Shown piece by piece: positions 9,701-20,571 of a stretch of 64,000 bases of DNA. Origin of the DNA: Clostridium sulfidigenes (lineage in GTDB: Bacteria > Bacillota > Clostridia > Clostridiales > Clostridiaceae). The notes under the pieces were generated by a model that was not told where the DNA came from, ran no database searches, and worked only from the letters and a program-made list of their open reading frames with translations. The first letter of the stretch is position 1; every line of letters starts with the position of its first letter. The DNA is taken from positions 1 to 64,000 of the forward strand of contig NZ_JPMD01000027.1 in NCBI RefSeq assembly GCF_000732635.1, in the 5' to 3' direction. A program made the position numbers and the translations under genes.

Positions 9701-9880
9701 TTGGCTAAAGTTAAATTAACATTAGTAAAGAGTTTAATTGGTAGAAAGAAAGATCATATTGCTACTGTAGAGGCTCTTGGATTAAGAAAAATAGGTAAAA
9801 CTGTTGAGCACGAGGAGACTCCTCAGATCAGAGGTATGATTAATAAAGTAAGTTACCTACTAAAAGTAGAAGAAGCTTAA
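9701..9880 (+). CDS. rpmD: Large-subunit ribosomal protein L30
   Basis: A 59-residue gene that begins at TTG (9701) ten bases after AGGAGGGG. The product reads [19 protein letters not shown] at the start and contains [20 protein letters not shown], which is typical L30. Position between rpsE and rplO is invariant in bacteria. L30 is a small alpha-beta protein on the 50S surface. Confidence 0.96.
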   Translation: MAKVKLTLVKSLIGRKKDHIATVEALGLRKIGKTVEHEETPQIRGMINKVSYLLKVEEA

Positions 9881-9897
9881 ACTAAGGAGGTGTAAAT

Positions 9898-10338
9898 ATG
9901 AGACTTCATGAGTTAAGACCTGCAGAAGGTGCAAAAAAATCTCCTAAGAGAATCGGTAGAGGTACTGGTTCAGGTTGGGGTAAAACTGCTGGAAAAGGTC
10001 AAAAAGGACAAAACTCAAGATCTGGTGGCGGTGTAAGACCAGGATTTGAGGGAGGTCAAATGCCTTTATATAGAAGACTACCTAAGAGAGGATTTACAAA
10101 TATATTTGCTAAAGAATATACTTGTATAAACGTAGATAGACTAAACATATTTGAGGATGGAACTGTAGTTACTCCAGAGTTACTTCGTGAATCTGGAATG
10201 GCTAAGAGAGTAAACGATGGGATAAAGATTCTTGGAAATGGTAACATTGAAAAGAAATTAACTGTTAAAGCTAATAAGATTTCCAAAGCTGCAGCAGAGA
10301 AGATTGAAGCGGCAGGAGGAAAAGTTGAGGTGATATAG
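9898..10338 (+). CDS. rplO: Large-subunit ribosomal protein L15
   Basis: 146 residues. The glycine-rich, basic N-terminal extension ([20 protein letters not shown], then a [23 protein letters not shown] segment) penetrates 23S rRNA, and the C-terminal globular part ends in [10 protein letters not shown]15 is a late assembly protein. The stop codon abuts the secY ATG with no gap, so coupled translation of secY is likely. Confidence 0.97.
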   Translation: MRLHELRPAEGAKKSPKRIGRGTGSGWGKTAGKGQKGQNSRSGGGVRPGFEGGQMPLYRRLPKRGFTNIFAKEYTCINVDRLNIFEDGTVVTPELLRESGMAKRVNDGIKILGNGNIEKKLTVKANKISKAAAEKIEAAGGKVEVI

Positions 10339-11622
10339 ATGTTATCAACCCTACGAAACGCTTGGAAAGTTCCTGAGCTAAGAAAAAGAATACTATTTAC
10401 ATTAATGATAGTAGTAATTTTTAGAATGGGTGTGTTTATCCCAGTACCAGGAGTGGATGCTAGTAAGATTGCAACTTTAGTTAGTAGTAATTCTGGTTCC
10501 CTTCTAAGTTTCTATGACATGATTGCAGGAGGGGCTTTTAGTAAGTTTAGTATATTTGCTTTAGGTGTTACTCCGTACATCAATGCATCGATTATAATTC
10601 AATTACTTACAATTGCAATTCCTTATTTAGAACAACTTTCTAAAGAAGGTCAAGAAGGAAGAAAAAAAATACAGAACTATACTAAATATGCAGCTTTAGT
10701 ATTTGCTGTTATTCAAGCATATGCAGCATATGCCCTAATTAAAAGCTCAGGAGCTATATTGATAGAAGGTTCAATGGGCCTTTTACTAATAATACTAACA
10801 ATGACAACAGGTACAGCCTTGTTAGTATGGATAGGTGAACAAATTTCAGTATATGGAATTGGAAGTGGTGTTTCTGTTATTATATTTGTAAATATAATAT
10901 CTTCACTACCACAAACAGCTTATCAAATAGCAGGGCTTCTTAAAACAGGAGAAGTTAGTCCGGTAGAGGTTGTAATATTCGTAGCAGTAGCTTTAGCTTT
11001 ATTAATTACAGTAATTGTTATAAATTTAGCAGAACGAAGAATTCCAGTGCAATATGCCGGTAAAGCAATAGGAAGAAAAGTTATAAAAGGTCAATCATCA
11101 CATATTCCAATAGGATTAAATTCTTCTGGAGTTATGGCGATAATCTTTGGTATGTCAGTAATGCAATTTCCAGCGGTTATAGCACAAATATGGCCTGAAT
11201 CTTCCTTTGCGGTATTTGTTAATAAGAGTTCTTGGAGTATATTTCAGCAAGATACTATGAAATATGTAGTAGCATACTTTTTATTAGTACTATTCTTTGC
11301 TTGGTTCTATACTATAATTACTTTCAAACCAGATGAGATGGCAGAGAATATGAATAAATCGTCAGGATTTATTCCAGGTATAAGACCAGGTGAAAAAACT
11401 GAAATTTACTTAGAGAAGATTTTGACAAGAATATCCCTTTTAGGTGGAACATTTGCTGGAATTATAGCTATAGTGCCTATATTAGCAGCTATATTCAGTA
11501 ATTTTAAGGGAGTTTCATTTGGTGGAACTAGTTTACTAATTTTAGTTGGTGTATCTCTAGATACTATGAAACAATTAGAATCTCAGCTAGTAATGAGACA
11601 TTATGAAGGGTTCCTTAAATAA
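10339..11622 (+). CDS. secY: Preprotein translocase subunit SecY
   Basis: 427 residues with about ten hydrophobic membrane segments. [20 protein letters not shown] near residue 30, the plug-region sequence [20 protein letters not shown], and [13 protein letters not shown] are SecY landmarks. The cytoplasmic loops containing [17 protein letters not shown] and [21 protein letters not shown] are those that bind ribosome and SecA. It forms the SecYEG protein-conducting channel in the plasma membrane. GAGGTGAT upstream lies inside rplO. Confidence 0.98.
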   Translation: MLSTLRNAWKVPELRKRILFTLMIVVIFRMGVFIPVPGVDASKIATLVSSNSGSLLSFYDMIAGGAFSKFSIFALGVTPYINASIIIQLLTIAIPYLEQLSKEGQEGRKKIQNYTKYAALVFAVIQAYAAYALIKSSGAILIEGSMGLLLIILTMTTGTALLVWIGEQISVYGIGSGVSVIIFVNIISSLPQTAYQIAGLLKTGEVSPVEVVIFVAVALALLITVIVINLAERRIPVQYAGKAIGRKVIKGQSSHIPIGLNSSGVMAIIFGMSVMQFPAVIAQIWPESSFAVFVNKSSWSIFQQDTMKYVVAYFLLVLFFAWFYTIITFKPDEMAENMNKSSGFIPGIRPGEKTEIYLEKILTRISLLGGTFAGIIAIVPILAAIFSNFKGVSFGGTSLLILVGVSLDTMKQLESQLVMRHYEGFLK

Positions 11623-11647
11623 AAATTTTAATTTGGAGTTGATACTA

Positions 11648-12310
11648 GTGAGAGTTATTTTATTAGGTCCTCCTGGAGCCGGAAAAGGAACTCAGGCAAA
11701 GTCAATCTGTAATAAATACTCTATACCACACATATCTACTGGAGATATTTTTAGATATAATATCTCTCAAGCAACGCCTTTAGGGATTGAAGCTAAAAAA
11801 TATATAGATAAAGGTCATCTAGTACCAGATGAATTAACTATCGATTTAATTAAAGATAGATTAAAGCAGGATGACTGCAAAAATGGATTTTTACTAGATG
11901 GTTATCCAAGGACTGTAAATCAAGCAGAGGCTTTAGAAGTTTTACTTAAAGAAATGAGTTTAAAACTAGACACTGCCTTATTGATTGAAGTTCCTAAGGG
12001 TTTTATTATAGATAGAATGACAGGAAGACGTGTATGTACTACTTGTGGAGCTAGTTATCACGTAAAATATAATCCTACTAAAAACGATGGAAAATGCGAC
12101 GTTTGCGGTAGCGTTGTAATACAAAGAGCAGATGATAATGAAGCGACAGTAAGTGAAAGACTTGAAATATATGATGCACAAACACAACCGTTAATAGAAT
12201 ACTATAGAGAGAAAAATCTATTAGCAGAGGTTGATGGAACGCAAGCTATTAATGATGTTTTTAAGAATATCTGTGGTATCTTAGGAGCGATAAATAGTGA
12301 TGAATATTAA
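11648..12310 (+). CDS. adk: Adenylate kinase with zinc-binding lid
   Basis: Interconverts ATP + AMP and 2 ADP. The start is taken as GTG at 11648 (GGAG at 11635-11638), giving [16 protein letters not shown]; an upstream in-frame ATG at 11603 lies within secY and would add 15 unlikely residues. 220 residues. The P-loop GPPGAGKGT, the AMP-binding region [13 protein letters not shown], and the long lid with CTTCGAS...CDVCGS (four cysteines, structural zinc) are visible. The end overlaps map by 14 bp. Confidence 0.97.
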   Translation: MRVILLGPPGAGKGTQAKSICNKYSIPHISTGDIFRYNISQATPLGIEAKKYIDKGHLVPDELTIDLIKDRLKQDDCKNGFLLDGYPRTVNQAEALEVLLKEMSLKLDTALLIEVPKGFIIDRMTGRRVCTTCGASYHVKYNPTKNDGKCDVCGSVVIQRADDNEATVSERLEIYDAQTQPLIEYYREKNLLAEVDGTQAINDVFKNICGILGAINSDEY

Positions 12311-13043
12311 GAGTGATACAGAACTAGAATATATGAGGAGTGCTGGTAAGGTTGTTGCCGATACCCTAGCAATGATTCAAAAGGTAATAAAACCAGGAAT
12401 AACCACTGCAGAAATTGATAAACTTGCTGAAGAGTTTATATTAGCACAAGGAGCTATACCTTCTTTTAAAGGATATGGAGGATTCCCAGGATCAATATGT
12501 GCATCAGTAAATGATGTAGTAATACATGGTATCCCGAATGACACCGTATTAGTTGAAGGAGATATAATCAGTGTTGATTGTGGAGCAATACTTAATGGCT
12601 ATCATGGTGATGCTGCACGAACTTTTCCAGTAGGAAATATTTCTAAGGAAGCACAACATCTAATAGATGTCACTAAAGAATCTTTCTTTAAGGGCATTGA
12701 AAAAGCAGTAGTGGGGAACAGACTTACCGATATTTCAGCAGCTATTCAAAAGCATGCTGAGAGTTTTGGATATTCTGTGGTTAGGGATTTTGTTGGACAC
12801 GGCATAGGAACTTCTATGCATGAAGACCCACAAGTTCCTAATTACGGCACTGCTGGTAAAGGTCCTAAGTTAGTACACGGTGTAGTACTTGCAATTGAAC
12901 CTATGATAAACATGGGAAATTACAAAGTTAAAATTAAGCCAGATGGTTGGACTGTAGTGACTAGTGATGGAAAGTTATCTGCCCATTATGAAAATACTAT
13001 AGCAATAACTAATGAAGGTGTAGAAATACTAACTTTGAGCTAA
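12297..13043 (+). CDS. map: Methionine aminopeptidase, type I
   Basis: 248 residues. Removes the initiator methionine from nascent proteins as a dinuclear metallo-enzyme. Metal-site segments are visible: [43 protein letters not shown] and ENTIAIT. There is no N-terminal zinc finger or SH3 extension, as expected for bacterial type I. The start could be GTG 12297 or ATG 12300; AGGAG at 12283-12287 allows either. Confidence 0.97.
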   Translation: MMNIKSDTELEYMRSAGKVVADTLAMIQKVIKPGITTAEIDKLAEEFILAQGAIPSFKGYGGFPGSICASVNDVVIHGIPNDTVLVEGDIISVDCGAILNGYHGDAARTFPVGNISKEAQHLIDVTKESFFKGIEKAVVGNRLTDISAAIQKHAESFGYSVVRDFVGHGIGTSMHEDPQVPNYGTAGKGPKLVHGVVLAIEPMINMGNYKVKIKPDGWTVVTSDGKLSAHYENTIAITNEGVEILTLS

Positions 13044-13056
13044 TGAGGTGACTAAT

Positions 13057-13338
13057 GTGGATGATGACAGCCTTTTAGGTAAGGTAGTACATTCAAAATC
13101 AGGAAGAGATAAAGGAAAATACTTTATCATTATTGGTATAATAGACGATGAGTATGTCTATATTTCAGATGGAGACCTTAGAAAAATTGATAGGCCAAAG
13201 AAAAAGAAAATTAAACATTTATCTTTTACAAATATTTTGGCTGAAGATATTAGAAGTGCTATCTTATCTGATGGAAAGATCAGTAATTCTAAAATAAGAA
13301 AATTTTTGCAGGTTGAAGATATAATAGAGGAGGTTTGA
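13057..13338 (+). CDS. KOW-domain RNA-binding protein (L14e-like)
   Basis: A small protein of about 93 residues between map and infA, as commonly seen in clostridia. The start is taken as GTG 13057, preceded by GAGGTG at 13045-13050, giving [23 protein letters not shown] 13048 overlaps that ribosome binding site. The N-terminal half is KOW-like ([18 protein letters not shown]), followed by a charged segment ([15 protein letters not shown]). The family is annotated as RNA-binding and related to eukaryotic/archaeal L14e. Its exact role is not established; location suggests ribosome or translation function. Confidence 0.8.
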   Translation: MDDDSLLGKVVHSKSGRDKGKYFIIIGIIDDEYVYISDGDLRKIDRPKKKKIKHLSFTNILAEDIRSAILSDGKISNSKIRKFLQVEDIIEEV

Positions 13339-13346
13339 TTACCCTT

Positions 13347-13565
13347 ATGTCAAAAGATGATATAATTGAAATGCAAGGTGTCGTTTTAGAAACTCTACCT
13401 AATGCAACTTTCCAAGTTGAATTAGAGAGTGGGCACAAGATACTTGCTCATATTTCTGGAAAGTTAAGAATGAACTTTATAAGAATTTTACCAGGCGATA
13501 AGGTTACAGTAGAACTTTCTCCATATGATTTGACTCGTGGGAGAATAACTTGGAGAGATAAGTAA
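13347..13565 (+). CDS. infA: Translation initiation factor IF-1
   Basis: 72 residues, the standard length, from the ATG at 13347 ([20 protein letters not shown]). An in-frame TTG at 13335 would be only 1 bp from the AGGAGG at 13328-13333 and is rejected. The single OB-fold ends with [13 protein letters not shown], a family signature. IF-1 blocks the A site during initiation. It lies next to rpmJ as in most Firmicutes. Confidence 0.97.
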   Translation: MSKDDIIEMQGVVLETLPNATFQVELESGHKILAHISGKLRMNFIRILPGDKVTVELSPYDLTRGRITWRDK

Positions 13566-13568
13566 TAA

Positions 13569-13694
<126 letters not shown>

Positions 13695-13737
13695 TGAAAA
13701 TAAATAAGTAGTGATACTTAGGAGGTGTAGATTGTAG

Positions 13738-14106
13738 ATGGCAAGAATTGCAGGTATTGACCTACCAAAAGAAAAAAGAGTTGAGATAGGTCTAACTTAT
13801 ATATTTGGTATAGGACTACCAAAATCTCATGAAATACTTGAAGCTACAGGAGTGAATCCTGATACAAGAATCAAGGATTTAACTGAAGATGAAGTAAACA
13901 CATTAAGAGATTATGTAAATAAGAACATAATGGTTGAAGGTGATCTTAGAAGAAAAGTTGCCTTAGATATAAAGAGACTTAAAGAAATCGGATGTTATAG
14001 AGGAATAAGACATAGAAAAGGTCTTACAGTTAGAGGTCAAAAGACTAAGACTAATGCAAGAACAAGAAAAGGTCCTAAGAAGACTATAGCAGGTAAGAAG
14101 AAATAG
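13738..14106 (+). CDS. rpsM: Small-subunit ribosomal protein S13
   Basis: 122 residues beginning [20 protein letters not shown], followed by the helix-two-turns-helix region and the arginine-rich tail ([20 protein letters not shown]). S13 contacts L5 across the subunit interface and the P-site tRNA. TAGGAGGTG lies upstream; the ATG at 13738 follows a TTG-like triplet but fits the family start. Confidence 0.98.
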   Translation: MARIAGIDLPKEKRVEIGLTYIFGIGLPKSHEILEATGVNPDTRIKDLTEDEVNTLRDYVNKNIMVEGDLRRKVALDIKRLKEIGCYRGIRHRKGLTVRGQKTKTNARTRKGPKKTIAGKKK

Positions 14107-14121
14107 TAAGGAGGGAATATA

Positions 14122-14514
14122 ATGGCTCAAAAGAAAGTTAGAAGTAGAAGAAAAAAAGAAAGAAAAAATGTTGAGCACGGTGCTGCACACATAAAATCTA
14201 CTTTCAATAATTCCATCGTTACACTTACTGATGCAGCTGGAAACGCATTGTCATGGGCAAGTGCTGGTGGATTAGGATTTAGAGGTTCAAGAAAAAGTAC
14301 TCCATTTGCAGCTCAAATGGCAGCTGAAACAGCAGCTAAAGCAGCGATGGAACATGGTTTAAAAAGCATAGAAGTTTATGTTAAAGGTCCAGGAGCAGGT
14401 AGAGAAGCGGCTATAAGATCACTTCAAGCTGCAGGATTAGAAGTTACTTTAATCAAAGATGTAACTCCAATTCCACACAATGGATGTAGACCACCAAAAA
14501 GAAGAAGAGTTTAA
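14122..14514 (+). CDS. rpsK: Small-subunit ribosomal protein S11
   Basis: 130 residues. It contains [39 protein letters not shown] and the invariant C-terminus [12 protein letters not shown] that lines the mRNA exit channel next to the anti-Shine-Dalgarno helix. The basic N-terminal tail ([12 protein letters not shown]) is normal. Separated from rpsM by 15 bp. Confidence 0.98.
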   Translation: MAQKKVRSRRKKERKNVEHGAAHIKSTFNNSIVTLTDAAGNALSWASAGGLGFRGSRKSTPFAAQMAAETAAKAAMEHGLKSIEVYVKGPGAGREAAIRSLQAAGLEVTLIKDVTPIPHNGCRPPKRRRV

Positions 14515-14533
14515 TTAACAGGAGGTGTAATGA

Positions 14534-15154
14534 ATGGCAAGATACACAGGCGCTACATGCAGACTTTGTAGAAGAGAGGGCCTTAAGCTTAACCTTAAAG
14601 GTGACAGATGCTTCACTGAGAAGTGCGCTTTTACTAGAAGAGGTTATGCACCAGGTCAACATGGTCAAAGCAGAAAGAAAATGTCAAACTATGGAACTCA
14701 ATTAAGAGAAAAGCAAAAAGCTAAGAGAATATATGGAGTTCTAGAAGGACAATTTAGAAAGTACTATGAGAAAGCTGAAAAGCAAAGAGGAATTACAGGT
14801 GAAAACCTACTAAAATTACTAGAATTAAGATTAGATAACGTTGTTTATAGATTAGGATACGGAAGCTCAAGAGTTGAAGCTAGACAATTAGTAAACCACG
14901 GACATTTCTTAGTAAATGGTAAAAAAGTAGATATCGCATCTTACTCTGTTAAAGCTGGAGATGTTATATCAGTTAGAGAAAAAAGCAGATCTTCTGAAAA
15001 ATTCAAAGTTTTTGCTGAAAATCCAAAAACTCTACCAACTTGGTTAGAAGGAAATATTGAATCATTTGAAGGTAAGGTTGCTTCAATACCAGCAAGAGAA
15101 GACATAGACGTTCCTGTTAACGAAACATTAATCGTTGAGTTATACAGTAAATAG
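14534..15154 (+). CDS. rpsD: Small-subunit ribosomal protein S4, zinc-binding form
   Basis: 206 residues. The N-terminus has four cysteines ([19 protein letters not shown], then EKC) in the zinc-binding C+ pattern, followed by the S4 RNA-binding domain ([20 protein letters not shown]). S4 is the primary 16S 5'-domain assembly protein and, in many bacteria, the translational repressor of the alpha operon. No separate S4 leader is apparent here since rpsD is inside the operon. Confidence 0.98.
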   Translation: MARYTGATCRLCRREGLKLNLKGDRCFTEKCAFTRRGYAPGQHGQSRKKMSNYGTQLREKQKAKRIYGVLEGQFRKYYEKAEKQRGITGENLLKLLELRLDNVVYRLGYGSSRVEARQLVNHGHFLVNGKKVDIASYSVKAGDVISVREKSRSSEKFKVFAENPKTLPTWLEGNIESFEGKVASIPAREDIDVPVNETLIVELYSK

Positions 15155-15217
15155 TCAATAATGTAATCAGTTGCCCTCGATATAAAAAAACCACTAAATT
15201 TAAAAGGAGGGTTATAA

Positions 15218-16165
15218 ATGTTAGAAATTGAAAAGCCAAAAATAGAATGTGTTGAAACCGCTGAAAATGGTACATATGGCAAATTTGTTGTTGAACCATT
15301 AGAAAGAGGTTATGGAATAACTTTAGGTAATGCATTAAGAAGAATTCTTCTTTCTTCACTACCTGGAGTTGCTGCTAATTCGATTAAAATTGATGGTGTT
15401 TTACACGAATTCTCAACTATACATGGAGTTAAAGAAGATGTTTCTGAGTTAATTCTAAATATAAAGGAATTAGCACTTAAGATGTCTGGTGAGGGCCCAA
15501 GAACAATATATATTGATGCTGAAGGTCCTGGTGAAGTTACAGGAGCAGATATTAAAGTGGACGGAGATGTTGAAGTAGTTAATAAGGATCTTCATATTGC
15601 TACCCTAGATGATGGTGGAAAGTTATTTATGGAGATAAATATTAATAGTGGTAGAGGTTATGTTTCTCAAAATAAGAACAAAACTGATGATAAGCCAATA
15701 TCAACTATACCTGTTGATTCAATATATACTCCAGTTAAAAGAGTTAACTTTACAGTTGAGAATACAAGAGTAGGACAGATCACAGATTATGATAAATTAA
15801 CTATAGAAATTTGGACAAATGGAACTATTAGACCTGATGAAGCTATTGGTTTATCAGCTAAAATTCTTATTGAACACTTTAAATTATTTATGACATTAAC
15901 TGATCATGCAGATAATGTTGAAATAATGATAGAAAAAGAAGAAGATAAGAAAGAAAAAGTTCTAGAAATGACTATAGAAGAACTAGATTTATCTGTTAGA
16001 AGCTTTAATTGCTTAAAGAGAGCTGGTATTAATACTGTTCAAGAGTTAACAGAAAAATCAATGGATGATATGATGAAGGTAAGAAACCTAGGAAAGAAAT
16101 CTCTTGAAGAGGTTGAGCAAAAACTTGAAGGCTTAGGATTGGGATTCAAACCTAGCGAGGAGTAA
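15218..16165 (+). CDS. rpoA: RNA polymerase alpha subunit
   Basis: 315 residues with both domains. The N-terminal assembly domain has [20 protein letters not shown] and [16 protein letters not shown]. The C-terminal DNA/activator-binding domain begins near residue 245 after an acidic linker and contains [19 protein letters not shown] and [15 protein letters not shown] 63-nt spacer, longer than the neighbouring ones, precedes the gene. Confidence 0.98.
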   Translation: MLEIEKPKIECVETAENGTYGKFVVEPLERGYGITLGNALRRILLSSLPGVAANSIKIDGVLHEFSTIHGVKEDVSELILNIKELALKMSGEGPRTIYIDAEGPGEVTGADIKVDGDVEVVNKDLHIATLDDGGKLFMEININSGRGYVSQNKNKTDDKPISTIPVDSIYTPVKRVNFTVENTRVGQITDYDKLTIEIWTNGTIRPDEAIGLSAKILIEHFKLFMTLTDHADNVEIMIEKEEDKKEKVLEMTIEELDLSVRSFNCLKRAGINTVQELTEKSMDDMMKVRNLGKKSLEEVEQKLEGLGLGFKPSEE

Positions 16166-16177
16166 GGAGGTATAGAG

Positions 16178-16519
16178 ATGGCACAGCAACGTAAGTTAGG
16201 ACGTCCAACTGATCAAAGAATGGCAATGCTTAGAAATCTTACGACTAGTTTCTTAAAGCACGGTAGAATTGAAACAACTGAAGCTAGAGCAAAAGAAACT
16301 AAAAGATTAGCTGAGAAAATGATAACTTTAGCTAAAAGAGGAGATCTTCATGCTAGAAGACAAGTGCTTGCATTTGTTACAGAAGAGGATGTTGTTAAGA
16401 ATTTATTTGATAACGTAGCTCCAAAGTACGCTGAGAGAAATGGTGGATACACTAGAATAATGAAAATGGGACCTAGAAGAGGCGACGGAGCAGAGGTTGT
16501 TGTATTAGAATTAGTATAA
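16178..16519 (+). CDS. rplQ: Large-subunit ribosomal protein L17
   Basis: 113 residues, the short bacterial form, beginning [17 protein letters not shown] and including the segment [21 protein letters not shown]17 lies beside the tunnel exit. It closes the ribosomal superoperon; a terminator follows 8 bp after the stop. Confidence 0.98.
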   Translation: MAQQRKLGRPTDQRMAMLRNLTTSFLKHGRIETTEARAKETKRLAEKMITLAKRGDLHARRQVLAFVTEEDVVKNLFDNVAPKYAERNGGYTRIMKMGPRRGDGAEVVVLELV

Positions 16520-16527
16520 TAATTCAA

Positions 16528-16564
16528 GGGGATTAAGTAAGGCTAACTTAGTCCCCGTTTTGTT
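16528..16564 (+). terminator. Terminator after the ribosomal superoperon
   Basis: GGGGATTAAGT (from 16528) pairs with ACTTAGTCCCC (ending 16555) with one G-U pair, then GTTTTGTT. Stem of about 11 bp. Confidence 0.8.
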
Positions 16565-16610
16565 ATAAAATTGAGTATTAGATAGTAACTCTCTAATGGA
16601 GGGATAATTG

Positions 16611-17540
16611 ATGGAAACTAATATAAATTCTAGAGATAATCAAATTGAAAAGCTTAATGAAATTAATAAAATAGATAATTTAAATTCATCCAGTGAAAAA
16701 GTACCGGAAGTTATTAGTGAAAACTTGAGATACACTTATCCTCCGGATAGTGAAGGTAATATAAAATTGGCTATAGATGGTGTTAATATTACCATTAATA
16801 AGGGTGAGTTTGTAGTTGTATTAGGTCATAATGGATCAGGAAAATCTACTTTTGCAAAACATATAAATGCACTCTTAATTCCAACAGAGGGCAAAATTAG
16901 TGTGTCTGGATATGATACTAGCAAAGAAGAAAATATATGGAATGTAAGAAGCAAAGCGGGTATGGTTTTTCAAAACCCTGATAACCAAATTGTTGCAACT
17001 ATAGTAGAAGAGGATGTAGCTTTTGGACCTGAAAATTTAGGCGTAGAACCTAAGGAGATAAGAAGAAGAGTAGACGAGTCACTTAAGAGAGTAAACATGT
17101 ATGATTATAAAAAACATGGACCACATCTTCTATCTGGGGGTCAAAAGCAACGTGTAGCTATTGCTGGTATATTAGCTATGATGCCTGAATGCATAGTATT
17201 AGATGAGCCAACAGCCATGCTTGATCCATCTGGAAGAAAAGAAGTTATAAATACGATAATGGATTTAAATAAAAACAATGGGATTACAATAGTATACATA
17301 ACACACTTTATGGAAGAAGCTGTTGCAGCAGATAAGATATATGTTATGGACTCAGGAAAAGTTATAGTAGAAGGAAAGCCAAGAGAAGTATTTCAAAATG
17401 TAGAAATTATGAAAAACTTAGGTTTGGATGTACCACAAATGACAGAATTGGCTTATGAATTAAATAAATCAGGTGTTAATATAAAATCGGATATATTAAC
17501 TATAGATGAGATGGTGAGAGAATTATGTCAATTAAAATAG
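16611..17540 (+). CDS. ecfA1: ECF transporter energy-coupling ATPase EcfA1
   Basis: 309 residues. One of the two ATPases that power a shared ECF vitamin transporter module with EcfT and interchangeable substrate-binding S components. Walker A is GHNGSGKST, the Q-loop region is [20 protein letters not shown], the signature [15 protein letters not shown], and Walker [14 protein letters not shown]. The ATG at 16611 lies 7 bp after GGAGGG; TTG 16608 is an alternative. About 35 residues of polar, Asn-rich N-terminal extension precede the ABC core and make it longer than many homologues. The 3' end overlaps ecfA2 by 16 bp. Confidence 0.93.
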   Translation: METNINSRDNQIEKLNEINKIDNLNSSSEKVPEVISENLRYTYPPDSEGNIKLAIDGVNITINKGEFVVVLGHNGSGKSTFAKHINALLIPTEGKISVSGYDTSKEENIWNVRSKAGMVFQNPDNQIVATIVEEDVAFGPENLGVEPKEIRRRVDESLKRVNMYDYKKHGPHLLSGGQKQRVAIAGILAMMPECIVLDEPTAMLDPSGRKEVINTIMDLNKNNGITIVYITHFMEEAVAADKIYVMDSGKVIVEGKPREVFQNVEIMKNLGLDVPQMTELAYELNKSGVNIKSDILTIDEMVRELCQLK

Positions 17541-18379
17541 AAAATTTAACTCATATATATATGGCTAAAACTCCCTTTGAAAAGGTTGCCCTTAGTAATG
17601 TTAATGTGAATATAAATGATGGTGAATTTGTAGCCCTCATTGGACATACAGGCTCAGGTAAATCTACTTTGATACAACACATGAACGGGTTATTAAAACC
17701 TAACCAAGGAAAAATATTTGTTGATGGTGTAGATATTACTGCTAGTGGAGTTAAGCTAACGGACATAAGAAAAAAAGTTGGATTAGTATTCCAATATGCA
17801 GAGTATCAACTTTTTGAGGAAACAATAGAAAAGGACATAATGTTTGGACCTAAGAATTTAGGGCTTAATGATGAGGAAGCTTTAGAAAGAACTAAAAGAG
17901 CCATGGACATGGTAGGTTTAGACTATGAAACTTACAGAAATAAATCTCCATTTGACCTAAGTGGAGGACAAAAAAGAAGAGTAGCAATAGCTGGAGTTGT
18001 AGCTATGGAACCAAGGGTTTTAATACTAGATGAACCAACAGCTGGATTAGATCCTAAGGGGAGAGATGAAATTCTAGGAGAGCTATATAAGCTTCATAAA
18101 TCCTATAACATGACTATTATTCTTGTATCTCATAGCATGGAGGATGTGGCAAAGGTTGCAGACCGTATATTGGTAATGGATGAAGGAAAATGTGTATTAG
18201 ATGGTACACCACAAGAAATATTCAAAGAAGTAGATACATTAGAAAATGTAGGTCTTGCAGTTCCACAGGTAACATATCTTATGCGAGAATTGAGAAGGGT
18301 TGGATTTGAATTACCTGATGATATTTTCACATTAGAACAAGCTAAAAAAGAGTTACTTAAGATACTAGCAAAAAACTAG
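17525..18379 (+). CDS. ecfA2: ECF transporter energy-coupling ATPase EcfA2
   Basis: 284 residues. The second ATPase of the group II ECF module, with Walker [25 protein letters not shown] signature, Walker [14 protein letters not shown] and switch histidine in LVSHSMEDV. The Q-loop [20 protein letters not shown] is characteristic of the A2 partner. EcfA1-EcfA2-EcfT directly after rplQ and before truA is a conserved Firmicute arrangement. Confidence 0.93.
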   Translation: MSIKIENLTHIYMAKTPFEKVALSNVNVNINDGEFVALIGHTGSGKSTLIQHMNGLLKPNQGKIFVDGVDITASGVKLTDIRKKVGLVFQYAEYQLFEETIEKDIMFGPKNLGLNDEEALERTKRAMDMVGLDYETYRNKSPFDLSGGQKRRVAIAGVVAMEPRVLILDEPTAGLDPKGRDEILGELYKLHKSYNMTIILVSHSMEDVAKVADRILVMDEGKCVLDGTPQEIFKEVDTLENVGLAVPQVTYLMRELRRVGFELPDDIFTLEQAKKELLKILAKN

Positions 18380-18409
18380 GCTCTTTTATAAAGTTATGGA
18401 GGAGTAAAT

Positions 18410-19207
18410 ATGATTAAAGATATTACCATAGGCCAATATATACCTGGAGAGTCATTTGTCCATAAATTAGATGCTAGGGTAAAAATACTATTTTCCTTAC
18501 TCTTTATAATAGACTTATTTTTAATAAAAGAGTTCTCAGGATATATTGTTATTTTTATATTTACAATGATGGCTATAATTGTATCTAAGATTCAATTTAG
18601 ATATATATATAAGGGATTAAAGCCTATATTTATATTAATGATAATAACGGCACTATTTAATGTGTTTTTAACTAGAGGTAACGTATTATTATGGCAATGG
18701 GGATTTATTAAAATATATAAAGAAGGTATAGTAACAGCTATATTTATGATACTAAGACTTACTTTTCTTATTATAGGAACATCTCTATTAACATTAACTA
18801 CATCACCAATAGAACTTACTGATGGAATAGAAAAATTACTAGGACCATTTAAGAAAATTGGTGTACCAGCTCATGAACTTGCTATGATGATGACTATAGC
18901 ACTACGATTTATACCTACTTTAATGGATGAGACTGATAAAATAATGAAGGCTCAAAAGGCAAGAGGTGCAGATTTTGAAAGTGGAAGTATAGTTAATAGA
19001 GCTAAAAGCCTTATACCACTACTTGTACCGCTATTTATTAGCTCCTTTAGAAGAGCTGATGAGTTAGCAATGGCAATGGAAGCTAGATGCTATAGAGGTG
19101 GAGAAGGCCGAACTAGAATGAAGATATTGAAAGTAACTTCGAGAGATTATGTAGGAATGATTGTTATGTCTACATTAACTATAATAGTTATATATATGAG
19201 ATTTTAG
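18410..19207 (+). CDS. ecfT: ECF transporter transmembrane subunit EcfT
   Basis: 265 residues with about five or six membrane segments (roughly residues 25-75, 105-125 and the C-terminus). The coupling helices with the two Ala-Arg-Gly-type motifs are visible as KAQKARGADF and AMEARCYRGGEGR, which contact the two ATPases. It anchors S components that bind vitamins; no S component gene is in this window, consistent with the shared-module design. Spaced 30 bp from ecfA2. Confidence 0.93.
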   Translation: MIKDITIGQYIPGESFVHKLDARVKILFSLLFIIDLFLIKEFSGYIVIFIFTMMAIIVSKIQFRYIYKGLKPIFILMIITALFNVFLTRGNVLLWQWGFIKIYKEGIVTAIFMILRLTFLIIGTSLLTLTTSPIELTDGIEKLLGPFKKIGVPAHELAMMMTIALRFIPTLMDETDKIMKAQKARGADFESGSIVNRAKSLIPLLVPLFISSFRRADELAMAMEARCYRGGEGRTRMKILKVTSRDYVGMIVMSTLTIIVIYMRF

Positions 19208-19233
19208 ATGTAGTAGAATAAAGGGATATATAT

Positions 19234-19968
19234 ATGAAAAACATTAAGTTAATACTAGAATATGATGGAACTAATTATATGGGTTGGCAAAAACAGCCTA
19301 AGGGAGAAACCATTCAAGGAACAGTTGAGAATGCAATCTCTAAGATCACTGGGGAAAAAGTTGAAGTGATTGGTTGTAGCAGAACCGATAGTAAAGTCCA
19401 TGCTAAAGGATATGTGTGTAATTTTAAGACTAGTAGTAATATTCCTGTAGAAAAGTTTAGAGAAGCATTAAATCATGTATTACCAGAAGATATATCTGTA
19501 ATTAAGTCCTCACAAGTTCATGATGATTTTCATGCTAGATATGATTCAAAAGGGAAGATGTATTGCTATACAATACTAAATACAGAAGTAAGAATGCCCA
19601 TATGTAGAAATTTTTCATATCACTATAAAAAGAGTTTAGATATAGAGAAAATGAAGGATGCTGCAAAATTTTTTATAGGAACTCATGATTTTGAAGCTTT
19701 TAGGAATATTGGAAGTTCAGTTAAAACGACTACAAGAACTATTAGTAAAGTTGATATAGTTAAGAACGAACACTATATCAAAGTATATATAGCTGCTGAT
19801 GGATTTTTATATAATATGGCAAGAATTATGATAGGAACGCTTATAGATGCAGGAAATGGAAAAATAAAAGCAGAAGATATACCTAAAATAATATTAAGTA
19901 GAGATCGAAAAAAAGCAGGCAAAACATGTTCACCCCAAGGTTTGTGTTTAATTGAAGTTTATTATTAA
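19234..19968 (+). CDS. truA: tRNA pseudouridine synthase A
   Basis: 244 residues. Isomerises uridines 38-40 in the anticodon stem. The N-terminal KLILEYDGTNYMGWQKQP and the catalytic-aspartate segment SRTDSKVHAKG (Asp in the RTD motif) are present, as is the C-terminal GFLYNMARIMIGTLIDAG. The ribosome binding site is weak (AAGGGATAT), suggesting modest expression. It ends shortly before the rplM promoter. Confidence 0.96.
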   Translation: MKNIKLILEYDGTNYMGWQKQPKGETIQGTVENAISKITGEKVEVIGCSRTDSKVHAKGYVCNFKTSSNIPVEKFREALNHVLPEDISVIKSSQVHDDFHARYDSKGKMYCYTILNTEVRMPICRNFSYHYKKSLDIEKMKDAAKFFIGTHDFEAFRNIGSSVKTTTRTISKVDIVKNEHYIKVYIAADGFLYNMARIMIGTLIDAGNGKIKAEDIPKIILSRDRKKAGKTCSPQGLCLIEVYY

Positions 19969-19983
19969 TAATAGTAAAAATCA

Positions 19984-20012
19984 TTGACACACCCGGGAAA
20001 TTGTATTATAAT
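19984..20012 (+). promoter_or_regulatory. Promoter of rplM-rpsI
   Basis: TTGACA at 19984-19989 and TATAAT at 20007-20012 are both consensus and lie 17 bp apart. Transcription should start near 20019, giving a leader of about 90 nt. Confidence 0.88.
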
Positions 20013-20018
20013 GAATTT

Positions 20019-20105
20019 TGTTCGTATAATAAATATTTGTGTGTAAGATCCATTAGCCCCGGATCTTTATCCATAGAATTATAATTGTTAAAAATCAGGG
20101 AGGTA
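20019..20105 (+). promoter_or_regulatory. L13-type ribosomal protein leader
   Basis: The leader contains a 7-bp hairpin, AAGATCC (20045-20051) with GGATCTT (20061-20067), whose loop has the C-rich sequence ATTAGCCCC, followed by AUCC repeats up to the rplM ribosome binding site. Firmicutes are known to carry an L13 leader motif upstream of rplM that is thought to bind L13. Position and hairpin fit, but I could not test the full consensus. Confidence 0.55.
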
Positions 20106-20110
20106 GTAAG

Positions 20111-20545
20111 ATGAAATCATACTTAGCTAAACCAAGTGAAATACAAAGAAAATGGTATGTAGTAGACGTTGAAGGAATGACTTTAGGTAGAGCTGCAAGT
20201 CAAATAGCTTCTATATTAAGAGGTAAAAATAAACCAGAATTTACTCCAAATGTAGATACTGGAGATCACGTAATAGTTGTAAATGCAGAGAAAATTGTTT
20301 TAACAGGAAAGAAATTAGATCAAAAAATGTTAAGACATCACTCATTATACCCAGGCGGATTAAAAGAGATCCCTTACAGAGAAGCATTAGCTAAGAAACC
20401 AGAATTCGTATTTGAAGAAGCTGTAAGAAGAATGCTTCCAAAAGGAGTTCTTGGAAGACAAATGGCTAAGAAGCTAACAGTTTACAGAGGACCAGAGCAC
20501 AAAAATCATGCTCAAAAACCAGAAGTATTAGAATTAAAATACTAA
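20111..20545 (+). CDS. rplM: Large-subunit ribosomal protein L13
   Basis: 144 residues, standard length. [20 protein letters not shown] and the signature [20 protein letters not shown] are intact, as is the central [13 protein letters not shown]13 is an early 50S assembly protein. It forms a two-gene unit with rpsI, 26 bp apart. Confidence 0.98.
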   Translation: MKSYLAKPSEIQRKWYVVDVEGMTLGRAASQIASILRGKNKPEFTPNVDTGDHVIVVNAEKIVLTGKKLDQKMLRHHSLYPGGLKEIPYREALAKKPEFVFEEAVRRMLPKGVLGRQMAKKLTVYRGPEHKNHAQKPEVLELKY

Positions 20546-20571
20546 TATAGTATTGTAAGGAGGAATAAATA

